Shown: positions 24,358-47,819 of the stretch, piece after piece
Position numbering within the stretch: position 1 is the stretch's first letter
Layout of the letters: every line of letters begins with the position of its first letter
Origin: Litomosoides sigmodontis
Lineage: Eukaryota; Nematoda; Chromadorea; Rhabditida; Onchocercidae
Direction: 5' to 3'
DNA length: 64,000 nucleotides
NCBI GenBank assembly: GCA_963070105.1
Contig: OY718805.1
Location: 4,770,001-4,834,000 of the forward strand
The notes under the pieces: generated by a model
Databases searched by the model: none
The model's input: only the letters and a program-made list of their open reading frames with translations
What the model was told of the DNA's origin: nothing
Translations under genes and position numbers: made by a program

Positions 24358-27300
24358 CGCGGGACTATAATCAGTCAGTGTGCAGCAAACGTCGTTTATT
24401 ACTTTCGCCCGCCTTCTGGAAGGAACTGTATTTGCTGTTCGTGACTTTTAAAACACATGATTGAACCTGAAAAACTCCACCAACTGATTGCAGAATTCCG
24501 GAAAATCGGAGAAGAGAAGCACGAAGTGACCAATGAGAGAACAATAGCAACAGCAGCGATAACGATAACGATAATGATAGTGATAATAACAGCAAGTGTA
24601 ACAATAGCAACACCGATAGTCAGTCAGTTCATAGGTATTTGTCGTCACTGACTGAGACGAGACAATCGAGGACGGCTCCCCCTATCCTCCCTCTCTTCTC
24701 TCGGGTATCCATCTCCCGATCTCCACTATTTTGCATGATCGCCATCCTTTGTATATATGCACACCGCCTTTGTAATATGCCGTGTGTCCGACTGGAATAA
24801 TTATATCTCCCAATTATAACTCTCTTCATTTCAACTATTTCTCGTCACGACAAATGCAGATGAATTGAGCGGAAGGAAATTTCACGCATTCCCATTCCTT
24901 TCCTTTTCCTTCTTTTTTTCCGTTTGCAATATCGCTATTTCCCTCGCTTCCTTAGTTGGAGCGAAGAAAAAGTGAAAAGGAAGCGGTAAGCTTTTAGCAA
25001 GAATTGATTAAGAAGCGCAGAGGTGAGGAAAAGAGAGACGGAAAATGGGAGAGAATGTAAGATTCAGCAACAATAAATGCTCTAATGAAAAAACAACAAA
25101 TCTAAGTGAGTTAATTAATGCCTAAGTTGAAATTAGCATAGTATGTTTAGACCAAACACATTGCCGCTCACACACATGCACCTCAAAAATTTCTGGTGCG
25201 TAATTTTAAGCTAAATGTTGCATTTTTTCCGGATAAAACTTTCTTAAATAATCTTTTATATGTTAAGATGTATTGATGAAACAGCAGGGTTGAGGTCAGC
25301 GGGTGTCTTGTTCATTTACCGGTTTTTAAATTTAATTGGTTTTTGTGTCAACAAATTTTTTTCTAATAGCAGTTTTCGAAAGAGTTGCAAAAAATGTGCT
25401 CTCTCAGAATGTCTGCCTGATTTACAAGTAGTCATTTTGTGTGAATTTTATCAAAAATTCAATCATTCCAATTCGTAACTTGGATCGAACGAGTGTGACA
25501 GGAAACATTTTCAGGTCCTAAAAAGAAAATCTACGTCATACACTTGAGTGAATCGTTTAGCTACTTGAAATTCAGAAACGAATGATGACAGGTTAATGCT
25601 TATGAAGTATATTGCTCTGTGGATCTATGATTTTCATTGCTTCTTTATTTTTATAGAAAAGGTGAAATATTTTTGTAGAAAAAATTTTTAACTAACGTTG
25701 ACTGTAATTTAGATGTCAATCTTGCGAATTTAATATTCAGTAAAGGTATTTTAATCTTATATTAGCTAATTAAATGGAAGAGTGTAAGTTGCAAGCTAGG
25801 ATGAATTAAGAAAATATAAGTTTAGCTTGCTAATTCATCTTTGAAACAATTTAACGTTGGTATGGAAAAAGGAAAGGATGATGCTTAATTGGTACGTAAG
25901 AATTAAGTAGGTTTGAAGGGACGCAACACAGTGATAGTTATGTGCGTGCAAAATGCATTCATCCTCTTCCTTTTGATGCATTTCTTCCGAGCAAAAATCA
26001 ATTTTAAATATGATGTCATCAATTTGAAATCAATGCACATTTGATGACAGATTACATCGCAAAGACAGAAAACAACACTAATAAAATGCGCTTGTAGAAT
26101 TGAAGTTGCTGTCCAGTTCATGTGCGTGTAAAGTGACCATTTAGCTAACCAATGGCCGTTTGCTTCTTGAATTGTTTTAGAAGTAACAGTATTAGTTCTT
26201 AGAAGGTCTCAGATACGAGTTGCTTACATCATCCAAATTTAGTTCTCCGTAAAGCATATTAGACATTCATTGAATTTAGCTTCGTTCTACCCTTTAGATT
26301 ATGAAACCGAACATCACTTGTGTTCGCGAGCGGAACTACAAGAAGGAGAACGGTTTTGTGCGCGGATCAGATATAGCTTCATCACCTCTTCTGGGTGATG
26401 AAGGTAGAACAAAATCGAAATTTGCTCAGCACTTCCTCCCTCCTCCGAAACCTCATCAATCTTAAATTAACTGATAGTGCTTCCAAAGTAATTTGTCTCC
26501 AATGATTCAGTCGCTTTATGGAATAATTTTGAGAGATTAAAACATTTAGCTCATTCCAGCTATGCTTGTCAGATAAGGTTACATTAAACTTTGAACAACT
26601 GCCTGCAGCCTCTTCCACTGTTTTCGATGTATTAAATGAATTTGTCGTAAAAGAAAGCCGCCAGTTGAAGTTGGTGGCTTTTTTCATCACTGTTGCGGTT
26701 CTTCAAACAAAAACACTTGCATCAAAAGCAATTTTCAACGAAATCTTCCTGTAGATTTCGAGTAAAACAGTAAAACGATGTTTGTTCTCCACGGGATAAC
26801 AGTCCGTAGAAAATATCTATCATGCAAAAGTTTTCAATTACTTCATGTGATCTGATCTGAGTGTACAATCCTTTCAATTAGTTACAAATGTTGAACTCAT
26901 TGAAACAACTTTAGACTTATCTCAGTGAGGAAAAAGTAGCTTTTAAGCAATATTGATGAAGCATGGAAGCTAAAAAGTTTGGTGAGAAATTGAGAGAGCG
27001 TGTAAGATAGTAACGCTACAGTGATTAGGAGGAAGAAGAGACAGTGCTATGAAAGAAGCAGAGGATGGAGAGGAGAGATGCAGCGGTACCAAACACATTA
27101 TGATGCAGAAATGGCGGAGAACAGCAATTCCGAGTTTTGCTAATTCGGCTTCTTTCCTCGTTTTCGATAAGGCAAGAGTTGGGAGTTGCGCGATGGTGAG
27201 TTTCCTGTAAGGGAGGAAAGAGGCCGCTCTCGACCTGGTCAGTTTTCCAGCGCAGTGCTACCCACTCCGACAGAACCAGTGGCTTGCATTTCCCCTTCAC

Positions 27301-27376
27301 TCTTCAAGGTTCTTCACCCTTCACATTCTAGCTCTCCTTTTGCCTTCCATGGCTTATTCCTTACAGCTTATCAGTG
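24358..27376. other. Divergent intergenic region between P450 and eri-1
   Basis: Contains the upstream sequences of both genes. At 24541-24613 a run of GATAAC/GATAAT-like and CAACAG-like units forms degenerate low complexity. A plus-strand frame at about 26576-26681 (DKVTLNFEQLPAASS...) lies between an acceptor-like tgtcag and gtggct but is also open on the other strand; I do not call it. An ATG directly followed by gtgagt at about 27192 could end a leader exon of eri-1. Confidence 0.4.
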
Positions 27377-30109
27377 ATGGCTAAATCAACGTCCGATGTA
27401 GAAAGTCTGTCAGATAGCGAAGAACTGGGAAAATTCTATGAACTAATAACTGAAGCGTCGAAGAAGGTGCAAGAAATGAAGTTGAAAGATGCAGGCAGTA
27501 AGTGAAAGATGCTTCTTGTTACACCTTAATTGCACTTAATCTCATTTCGCTATTAAATTAAATCCGAATTGTGCTCTGTCGGTTCAAGTTATTCGAAAAC
27601 GTAACTGTTAGAGAAAATTTTGATTGCATTACAAATCAGTGTTGCTGTTTATTTTTAAACATCAGTAAAGTTGCAGAAATGCCTTAGTTACCTGCAGATT
27701 CCGAGGTCAGTGCAGTGGAGGATGATAATGAGCCACCGTATGTACTGCCAGTAGTGCCTTATAAGGAACCACTGAGGAAAAATCCAAACGACGTGCTCAA
27801 CGTGATGAAGCGTTTGCATTCCATGACCGCAGCTGAAATGCAAAAGGAACTAAAGAAAGTGCATATCGATTCTCGGTGAGTAGATGCTGTGCATGAGTTC
27901 TGGAAATTTTTGTCTGAAAGGAATCGTCGTTTGCTTTCTTGGGACAGTCTTGTTTACCTGACACAGAAAGTGTTGGCTTTTTTGCGCATAGTTCGCAGTT
28001 TGTCTCCATTCTTTTTTTGGTCCGTTACTCATTGAACATAATTGCATTGCTCTAGCGGAAAGCGAAATGAGCTGTACAAGAGATTGAAGAAGTACTTTCG
28101 AAGAGAATTTGCAATTATTAAAAACGCAGAATCCGTACGAAATAAAACTGAAACATTTTATGACTATCTTGTGGTAAGCCATCCAATTTTCCTTCCTTTT
28201 GAAACAAATTTCCAGGAAGTAGTGGTCTCTTTTTACTAGGACAGAGCCAGGAATTTGAGCTTGGACACTATTCAGCTTCTACCGTTCACCTTTCATCATA
28301 TCACTTCTACCGCTCACATGAGTTGCATTTTGAAGACATGAATAACTATTTACGGTTCCTCGCAGGTGATGGATTTCGAATGTACATGTGAAGCTGACCT
28401 TTACGATTATAAACATGAAATTATCGAATTTCCAGCCATTCTTGTTGATGTACGGCGAAAAGAAATTGTAAGCGCTATAGACTATTATGTTTCGTTACTA
28501 ATTTCAGTAGTTTCTATGCCACTTGCTCCGCACTTTTAAATGTAACCCTAAAGCTTTCACTCAAAAATATCTTCACAAAACTTAGTCCAGGTTAACAGTC
28601 TCAATTCAATTCAAATCGTGTCAATCTTCTTTTCACTTACGCATATTGACTACTTCCTTTGCTTAAAATTAGTGGAATCAAATTATCGCTACTTGCTTGA
28701 TTCCTCTCTATTTCAATTTCAATGAACTGTTTTCCAGGTGGATATTTTCCATTCGTACGTACGACCAGTGGCGAATCCACAACTTAGTGAATTTTGTTCT
28801 GCACTTACGGCAATTACTCAAGAAATGGTTGATAAATCCCTACCATTCACTGACGTTCTGGATTCCTTCAGAGCCTGGATGCAATTACATCGTTTAGGGC
28901 AGAAAGACGCACGCTATGCTTTTGTAACTGATGGGTTCGTTCGTGGCGTAAACTTTTTCAAGTCAATTTGGGATGTGTAAGGAAAAAAAGAATTTTGGAA
29001 GACATATTGCTGCCACATTGTCATAGGGTTTGAGTCACAACGATTCACTAATTTCCCTATTATTTTGTTCTGCGTCTATTCTTATTGTCGATATATTTAC
29101 AGGCCTTGGGATATTGCTAAATTTTTTCAAATGCAGTGCATTCAGGTATTAGTATTCTTTTGTTTCAGCGTACTTTTTATTAATAAACTTCAAATTCAAA
29201 CAGCCTTGCTGAAATATTTAGTCGTATGTTAATCCAACTTTTGTATGTTGCAGAGTAAATTAAGTGCTGTTCCTCACGATTTTCGCTTTTACATCAACAT
29301 TCGGAGATCTTTCACAAATAAATATTGCAAAAGTAATGCAAATTAATTTCATAATTGTTTCGCATGAATCAAGTCTTAAAACAAACCTGACCTGAAGCCC
29401 CAGTTCAAAAAGCAAGCCCTCAATAATATAAAAATTTTTTAGAACATTCGACACAAAGGATTAATCTCGGCGGGATGTTAGCATTCTTTAATATGGAGTT
29501 CGAGGGTCGCCAGCATTCTGGACTCGACGATTCTAAAAATATTGCAAGAATTGTCATAAAAATGTTGGAAGATAGATCTGAGCTAAGGGTGCGTCCTCGT
29601 TTTTTTTTTTGTTTATTAGTATGTTCTTTAAATTCCGATAAATTAGAGCTGGCAAGGCTCCGCTATTGTTTTCGAGCATATGCCATTTCAGAAGTCCAAT
29701 TTTTGCAAAATTCCATATGTTTAATCCAAAAAACATTTTTCTGATTGGTTAAATGTTTCCAGGTTAATGAGAAGCTCGTCCGACTTAACGAAGGTGAAAA
29801 AGTAAGTTTCTGATTCAGTAATGACCTTAATGAAAATGGACCACACTTAGCAAAGGACTGGAAGTCTAATTACTGTTGTGTGTTTCGAAAAATATTGATA
29901 ATTAAATTAATTTCTTGAATCATTCATTACTCATGTAAATCAACCGGCACATGTTACAGGTAAAAGTGTTGCTACCAAACGTGAATAAGGAAGATTGGGA
30001 TATACAAGCTTGGAGGAATAACCTTCCATACGTAGTACAACAGATAAGCCGGGATTCGTTTGTCAGCGGTGAATATTTAGACTGTGATACATGCGATGAG
30101 GGCGATTGA
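27377..30109 (+). CDS. eri-1: ERI-1/3'hExo-type 3'-5' exonuclease (SAP + DEDDh)
   Basis: Ten exons keep frame: 27377-27497, 27698-27875, 28056-28173, 28366-28467, 28738-28934, 29103-29145, 29254-29332, 29443-29588, 29763-29801 and 29960-30109, giving 390 residues. The order is an acidic N-terminus, a SAP-like motif at about 75-115 (NVMKRLHSMTAAEMQKELKK then GKRNELYKRLKKYFRREF) and a DEDDh exonuclease from 140. Exo I is VMDFECTCE (D142, E144); Exo II is FVTDGPWDIAKFF across an intron; Exo III is QHSGLDDSKNIARI (H304 with D308/D309). The family degrades structured RNA 3' ends: histone mRNA stem-loops, 5.8S rRNA 3' ends and, in C. elegans, siRNA duplexes, where it restrains exogenous RNAi and supports endogenous ERI small RNAs. 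ATG follows ttatcag by two bases, suggesting trans-splicing. The C-terminal extension is short compared with the long C. elegans isoform. AATAAA at 30673-30678 is the nearest polyA signal. No catalytic residue is missing. Confidence 0.93.
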
Positions 30110-30819
30110 AGTTTGAAATTCGTTTCTGCTTTGAAACATTCTTTTTGTTTTAGGACATTTAAACAATCTTGATTACTTTTTTGGAAACTTCTGACTTTAA
30201 AACTTATTATGGAGAGAACACGACTATGTAGAATAAGTGGTTTCTTCTAGTTTTAGTATATACAGCAAACACGTATCAAATGAAAAATGAAAAGGAATCT
30301 TATTTCGTTAATGCGTAACTTAAGTGGTGCAGGAATGGTAAATAGTTCCGGAAGCAATTATACATAGAAAAAGAGAAATTTGAATCTCAAGAAACAAGTT
30401 TGCACAGACAGGATTTACTTAAAAAAATAAGTTTAGCTAAGCTCACATTAACACTACAATATCGACCAAATTTGAAGTGCGTAATCTGGCAGTGAATTAA
30501 TTATTACCTTAAATAAGCACAGTAAAATTTCATGACTACTTTTTCATACACCTAAAAGCGGTGAAAAAATGGCAGCTCGCTGTTAAATATTCCCTTTGTT
30601 GCCTGTTTCCGCTGCTTAACACATAATCCACATGTCGCTCAACGGTCTTTCCGAAAACTTTCTTAATACAGAAATAAAACTTCTTTGTTTTAATACAGTT
30701 ATGTTCTAGTCCTCATGAACATCTATGCTCTTTGTAACAGATATTTCTTTGTTTTCCAACTATAATGTCATATGCTGGAGAATTATTAGTTATTCATAGA
30801 ATTCAAAAGAAACGCGCTA

Positions 30820-31861
30820 CTATATCAAACGAAATGCCTGAAAGCATAATGCAGCCATCAGTACCCACACAGGCAAGAAAACAATGCCGTATGAAGATTG
30901 AACTGCAACCTGTCCGTCTTCTAAGTCACCATTCACCTTGTAGCACAATAACGCTTCAAATAACCCAATCATAACGAGCCTTAACCAGCTAAATGCGTGC
31001 CTGAAATGGTTTCAATGCTTCTGTAAGTATAGGTTGAGCCTATCAAACAGCAGAACTTTTCAGAACAAAAATTCCTATTATAAGTGTCAAATGTGAATGA
31101 ACATAACTTTTTAGTTAAGCCAATTAATTTTAAGTTTGATTTCAAAGGCAGGATTACTTCTTCCGCGCGGCTATTTTCGAATTACAGTCTTTTTACAACA
31201 AGTTACTAATAAGCCTCAACACAAAACTGAAGGGCAAATAAGATAAAAAGTACTTCAAAATGGGATCCTTGCATTGTTTTTCTTCTACAACTGCTCGTAC
31301 AAGAACGATAAATAGAAAATACAAGTTCAGTGCAGTAACGACAAATAATGGTGTGAACACATGCCAGTAGGTCAGGCTTGAGTAAGCCTCAATTTTCATC
31401 ACCTGCAGATTAAACATCATCTTAAAATATTGTCATCTATTATAGGGAATACCTATTAGAGGAGGGTGTTAGCAGCAGCTTCCAATTTCTTATGCACCAA
31501 TCAGTAAATTTATTTATTGACATGATTTGTATTGCAGCAGATTTTCTAACTGTTTAACTTAGTTTCTTTCACTTTCATATACGAAAACAATGGATTGCTT
31601 CGCAATGGATCGTTATGGAAAGATTCCAAAGCACTTTGGAGAAGCAATCACTTCGTATTTTAATTTAATTCTAAACGGATATAAATAGGACGGAAATGCT
31701 CTCCTCCCCTCTCTGCTCGTCATTTTTCAATGTGTAATTTAAAAAAAAAAAAAAGAAAAACTAACCACGAGAATAGAAAAAATAAGTAGTCCCACGGCAT
31801 GCAGCCAAATCTCGAAAATCGTAATACCCGTCCATCGTATACATTCGGTTATGGAAAGCAT
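30820..31861 (-). CDS. TMEM203: TMEM203 homologue, four-pass membrane protein
   Basis: Three minus-strand exons, 31861-31766, 31402-31254 and 30988-30820, join in frame (phases 0 and 2) into 137 residues, against 136 in the human protein. The start (MLSITECIRWTGITIFEIWL then HAVGLLIFSILV) follows the N-terminus of TMEM203. The second exon carries the YWHVFTPLF segment and the LYFLFIVLVRA helix, and the last carries LFEALLCYKV and YGIVFLPVWVLMAALCFQAF. Four hydrophobic helices are visible, with no signal peptide. Mammalian TMEM203 sits in ER and lysosomal membranes, affects calcium handling and binds STING; whether nematodes share the STING role is unknown. The exon 2 donor (gtactt after ATTTTGAA) was chosen because it alone gives the phase needed by exon 3; it leaves helix 3 about four residues shorter than in human. 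The gene is convergent with eri-1, stop codons about 710 bases apart. Confidence 0.85.
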
Positions 31862-32616
31862 ACAAAAGTTTTTGAAGTTGAGAAGACACACCTTCCCGAC
31901 TGCTTCTCAGGCAATATCGTTCTTGCGGCAACGCTGATAGTAACATCTATTAGAGGAAAAATTAAACATAATACATACATATTCACACACTGAGAGAAAT
32001 ATCAGGTCGAAAGCGAGATAAAAAGTAGTTTGATAGTTACACACCTATAAAACCTAGCACGGAAACAGGTCTGAGAGATCGCGACGGATACTCCGATACT
32101 CGAATGGTTGAGTATTGGAGATGACAGCGAGGTGCCACGATGAGCAACTGCCTAATCGTCCTTGTGCGTGTTGCGATAGATGAGATAGGTGAACACCGCT
32201 GAAAGATTAGTGTAGAGAGAGAGAGAGGAAGGGACAGAGAGAAAAGGAGGTGGTATTTGGGACTTCAAATTTTCAATCTTTTAGGTGGGAAATGTTCGGT
32301 TGTATACAAAGAGTAGTAGTGGTATCGTCTAACGGTGGACTTTGAACCCTACCTGAACGGCTCGTTTCCTTGCGACAAACACATCCTTTTCCGTTCTTAT
32401 ACACATGCAGGTTTATTTACAAAATAAATGCGATCTAATTGCTTGAATTAGTGGTTTTAATATGTCGTAACTGATAGAATGTTTGTTTTCAGCCATCTGT
32501 TCCTCTTTTTCTTTCCATTCAAAATAGAGAGAGTGGGTGGTTTCATAGGTTTCATAGAAGTAGCTTTTTTAACCTAAAAATTAAGAATTCAAAGTACTTT
32601 AGTGTTAACGAAGGCG
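31862..32616. other. Divergent promoter region of TMEM203 and ETFB
   Basis: About 755 bases between two divergent start codons. It includes a GA microsatellite near 32213-32228 and mixed purine runs to 32250. An acceptor-like tactttag at 32595-32602, 14 bases before the ETFB ATG, may be a trans-splice site. Confidence 0.45.
32213..32228. repeat. (GA)n run
   Basis: Short GA microsatellite inside a purine-rich tract in the divergent promoter region. Confidence 0.75.
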
Positions 32617-34594
32617 ATGCGAGCATTGGTAGCTGTTAAAAGAGTAATCGATTACGCGATAAAAATAAGGGTCAAGCCGGACAGAACAGGTGTGATCAAA
32701 GAAAATGTGCAGCACTCAATGAATCCTTTCGATGAAATTGCTTTAGAAGAAGCGGTACGCTTGAAAGAGAAGCAAATAGTTAAAGAAGTTATTGCTGTAT
32801 CACTTGGACCCTCAAAATCACAGGTTTCTTCATTCACTCTTTTGATGATTTTATTGAAAGTTTTGAAAAAATCTAGAGTAACTTTCTAAGAATTTTCATT
32901 TTTGATTTCCGAAAGCAGTTTAGAAGTTTATTGCTCTCTCATTAAACTAGCACTATGTGTTTAATACTTATTTAATATTTGAATATTGATGTCATGCGGC
33001 TCTACGAGAACCAGATTTCACTTATTGTGCTTAGTGAAAGCTTTCTGCTTGAATTCCAAAAAAGTTTTCACATACAAAACTTTTCAGGAAACACTGCGCA
33101 CAGCATTAGCAAAAGGTGCGGATAGAGCCATACATGTTGAAGTAGAAGAAGCCACGGCTGAAAAGATTGAACCGTTATTTGTCGCCAAAGTTAATAAATT
33201 TTTAATTGTAGGAGAAAAGAAAGAAAGTCCTATTATGTGAACAAGGAGTATGAAAAGTTTTGGCGCCGAAATTAATGGGAAATTTATGTAAATTTCTAGA
33301 GAAGTTATGGAAGAATAATAAGAAGGATGAAGGGGAAAATATAAAACTCTTATCCAGCAGAGATTTAGAGCTTCAGTAAGAAATTTAGAGATAGTATTTT
33401 GCTAATTATTATTCAGGTACTACGAAGAATAGCTGAAGCTGAAAAACCGGATTTGATATTCCTTGGAAAGCAAGCAATCGATGATGATTGCGGACAGACA
33501 GCTCAGCTTCTTGCTGGTTTACTAAATTGGCCTCAAGCAATGTATGCTAGCGTGGTTGAACAAGAAAGCGATAAGACATTTATTGTTACGCGGTAAGTTT
33601 GGTGCTTAATTATTGCATTCTTTTATGTGGTATGAACAGTTACTTTTAATTTTCTGGACCATTTATACTTGAAGACAAATTCGGGTCATTGCAGAGAATA
33701 TAGCTTTATTTTTGGTACTTTCATGCCTAATTATTACTGTCGTTCACACTTAACTTTCACTTATGATAATTTAACCCCCTAGAGTTTCTCAGGAGTATAC
33801 CTGCAAAAGCTTGATCTCTTTTGAACATTTGTTATGACATTGTACAGTTGATAATCTTTAACATCCCATTTTCATTGATTTGGAATTTCTTTTTTTCTTA
33901 CTTGCTGCTCACTTCGTGATGTCATAAGTAGTGAACTTTCAAATAAGAAATTGATATTGAGCAACCGAGATAACCTTCAGTAATCATGCAAATTCATTTT
34001 AAAATTCTGAAAGGATAATGTGCCCATGCAGTGACAGAGTCGAGTTGACAAGTGGAAGCAGCTCACAAAATCATAGATGAGTTGAACGTAATTCTTCAAC
34101 ATCGATTTAAAGTATGGAAAATTTCCCCAGTGTCTCTCCATACATTTTCATTGTAATAAATTGTCAATAATTTTGTGATAATCCAAATATTGCAGAGAAG
34201 TAGATGGAGGTCGAGAATCCATACGAATAAAGACGCCAGCTGTGATAAGTGCTGATCTAAGGTTGAACGAACCCAGATACGCTACGCTACCAAATATCAT
34301 GAAAGCAAAGAATAAGCCTTTAGAAAAGAAAAAACCTTCCGATTATGGAATCGAAGTTGCGCAACAAACGTGTATTCTTGAGGTTCCCTATCTTCTTATT
34401 CAAATTTTCTGTTTAATTTCTGTTTATTCGAAGCTTCTGTTTTTGAGCCACCTTTTTAATGAATGGGTGTAGAAACAGAGTTAGAATCGCTACGTTTTTT
34501 TTAGGTTGAGGAACCTCCAGCACGAAAATCTGGTGGTTTCGTCGAAGATGTACCATCACTTGTTACAAAACTGAAGGAGCTGGGCGTTGTGTGA
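32617..34594 (+). CDS. ETFB: Electron transfer flavoprotein subunit beta
   Basis: Five exons keep frame: 32617-32823, 33088-33189, 33417-33592, 34196-34382 and 34505-34594, giving 253 residues, close to the human 255. ETF is the mitochondrial matrix alpha/beta heterodimer that takes electrons from acyl-CoA and other dehydrogenases through FAD and passes them to ETF-ubiquinone oxidoreductase; the beta subunit binds AMP. Visible markers are the start [38 protein letters not shown], the segment [20 protein letters not shown], and the ETF-beta signature [20 protein letters not shown] at 181-200. The LNEPRY-to-IMKAK stretch includes the recognition loop that docks on dehydrogenases. Apart from ordinary N-terminal basic residues there is no long presequence, as is usual for this subunit. 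All donors are GT and acceptors AG. The gene shares strand with SMC2, but a 1.65 kb gap argues against an operon. Confidence 0.95.
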
Positions 34595-36248
34595 CTGCTT
34601 GCATCTATTTATTATCTATATCTATCTACCTGTGCGTGTATCGAACTATCCCTCTGTGCATATGCGGAATATATTCATCCAAAATATTCTTTTAAATGGA
34701 TTAAGAATTGAATTGCAAGAACTTCTTTGCTGAAATCCTTAATTCTACCCGCTAATTGGTGATGTAGTTCTATGTAGAAGTACACGATAATTTGATAAAA
34801 GAGGCGGAAAATGAAGCGTTGCATAAAATTAATTCAATGATGAAATGATCAGTAATTGCCTTACTTTCATAGTTTATTTCACTCAAAATTGTTAGATTCA
34901 CCTCAGAAGGAAATTTATATTTTTATAACTGCATTTTTTAGGAGGTCAAGAAACTAATAAATTAGAGCGAAAATAGTTATAAAAACTTTCTACAATGCTA
35001 CTTTAAACCGAGTAAGTTATGTCAAACATATTACATATTAAACAAACATTAAACACTTCATAAGTGTAAATCTAGCGGATACTTCTAAAAATTTTTTCTT
35101 CCTTAAAATTTTGAATTGAAATATGCTCCCTTATTATGCATTTTCATTAACAGTTATTTGGAAATAAAAGCAATGATAGTTCGTTTTCAAGATTAGATGT
35201 AAATAGATATCTTCATTTCATGCAATTATAATTCATCTTTAACAGTAACTTTTGCACAGTAATATAACAAAATATATTAATATATTTGCACAAAATATGA
35301 GTTTTTTTGTATTCATTACCTCGAATTTGCATGCGTAATTAAAGTGTTTTATTTCGGATGCAAATAAACCGACGACTTAGAAGTCGTTATCAGGACGTTA
35401 CGGCAAATGTTTGGAGTCATATAATAAATCATCGTATACAACACTCTCAAAATATTCTAAAAAGGATGATGGAGAAAGTCTTCAATAATCCAAGCAAAAC
35501 TATCCAGGGATCTTCACAATAATGCGACTATGTACACTAAGTATTCATTTGGATTGGTCCACAACTGCGCATTCTTGTAAACATGACAAACGACATTAGG
35601 GCAACTCGGATAAAAGGAATGTCAACAGTGATCGACAACAGTTCTTGAAATGTGAAAAGCCATTTGAAAAAGAAATTAATTATCCCAAGGAATTTACACA
35701 ATGTTCGGAATTACAAAAAAGACTGTTATTACTAATTAATGCCGGTAAGATTTCATGCTCGTTTTTTGGAAGCATAATAGCGTTGTTTTAATTGCTAATG
35801 GTAGAAAGTAAGAAGAGGATTTAAATCTGTAAAAAATAGTAACCAGGTCTTGTTCCGTGATTTGCTGCTCATAGGACAAGTACCTTTTTCTCAAACCCCC
35901 AGATCTAGACTCTTCCTTCCAGAATTATTGGTAGTCTCAAACGTGCTTCGACTGTTCGATATTTAACGTTTGCATACAGCCAAATGGGAGTAAAGGGCGC
36001 GAATATAAGTGGAGACGCGATTTTGTACAGTTCAAGGAAGGGGGGGAGGGGGAGTTGAGGGGTTTGGTTGGGGACGGATTCACTGAGATTAATTAAAAGG
36101 ATGTATAGAGAGAGAAAGGATGGAATAATAAGAGGGGGGGGGGAGTGTGAGGGTGGCGTAAGTTGTGTAATGGAAGACGATAAGGCAATTGAATAAAGAT
36201 GGGAAAAGTGTTAACGTTAGTGTAAGAGCAGTAATAATGCTTACAGAT
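34595..36248. other. Intergenic region between ETFB and SMC2
   Basis: No gene seen. The right end, just upstream of SMC2, has a guanine-rich strand bias at 36034-36160 that includes a G-quadruplex-type pattern and a run of ten G. Confidence 0.5.
36040..36073 (+). promoter_or_regulatory. Putative G-quadruplex motif upstream of SMC2
   Basis: Four guanine runs of 7, 5, 4 and 4 bases at 36040-36046, 36048-36052, 36059-36062 and 36070-36073 are separated by loops of 1, 6 and 7 bases. This meets the usual four-run, loop of seven or less rule. A further ten-G run lies at 36134-36143. The motif ends about 175 bases before the SMC2 ATG on the coding strand. Confidence 0.45.

Positions 36249-36251
<3 letters not shown>
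36243..36251 (+). promoter_or_regulatory. Putative trans-splice acceptor at SMC2 start
   Basis: The AG of ttacag at 36245-36246 lies two bases before ATG at 36249. An alternative in-frame ATG at 36237 would be removed if this acceptor is used; homology favours 36249. Confidence 0.4.
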
Positions 36252-47728
<11,477 letters not shown>

Positions 47729-47813
47729 GTACATGCTATATGCATTTTGTAGATTTTTTAATTTTGCTGTTCACACATTCATCGGAATTCTATATAAATT
47801 TTTGTTAAATTTA

Positions 47814-47819
47814 AATAAA
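47814..47819 (+). terminator. Polyadenylation signal of SMC2
   Basis: AATAAA 86 bases past the SMC2 stop. Further copies at 48017-48022 and 48025-48030 are alternatives. Confidence 0.45.

Noticed and set aside
26576..26681. Possible plus-strand exon (DKVTLNFEQLPAASS...)
   Set aside because: Open on both strands, weak donor and no partners. Not called.
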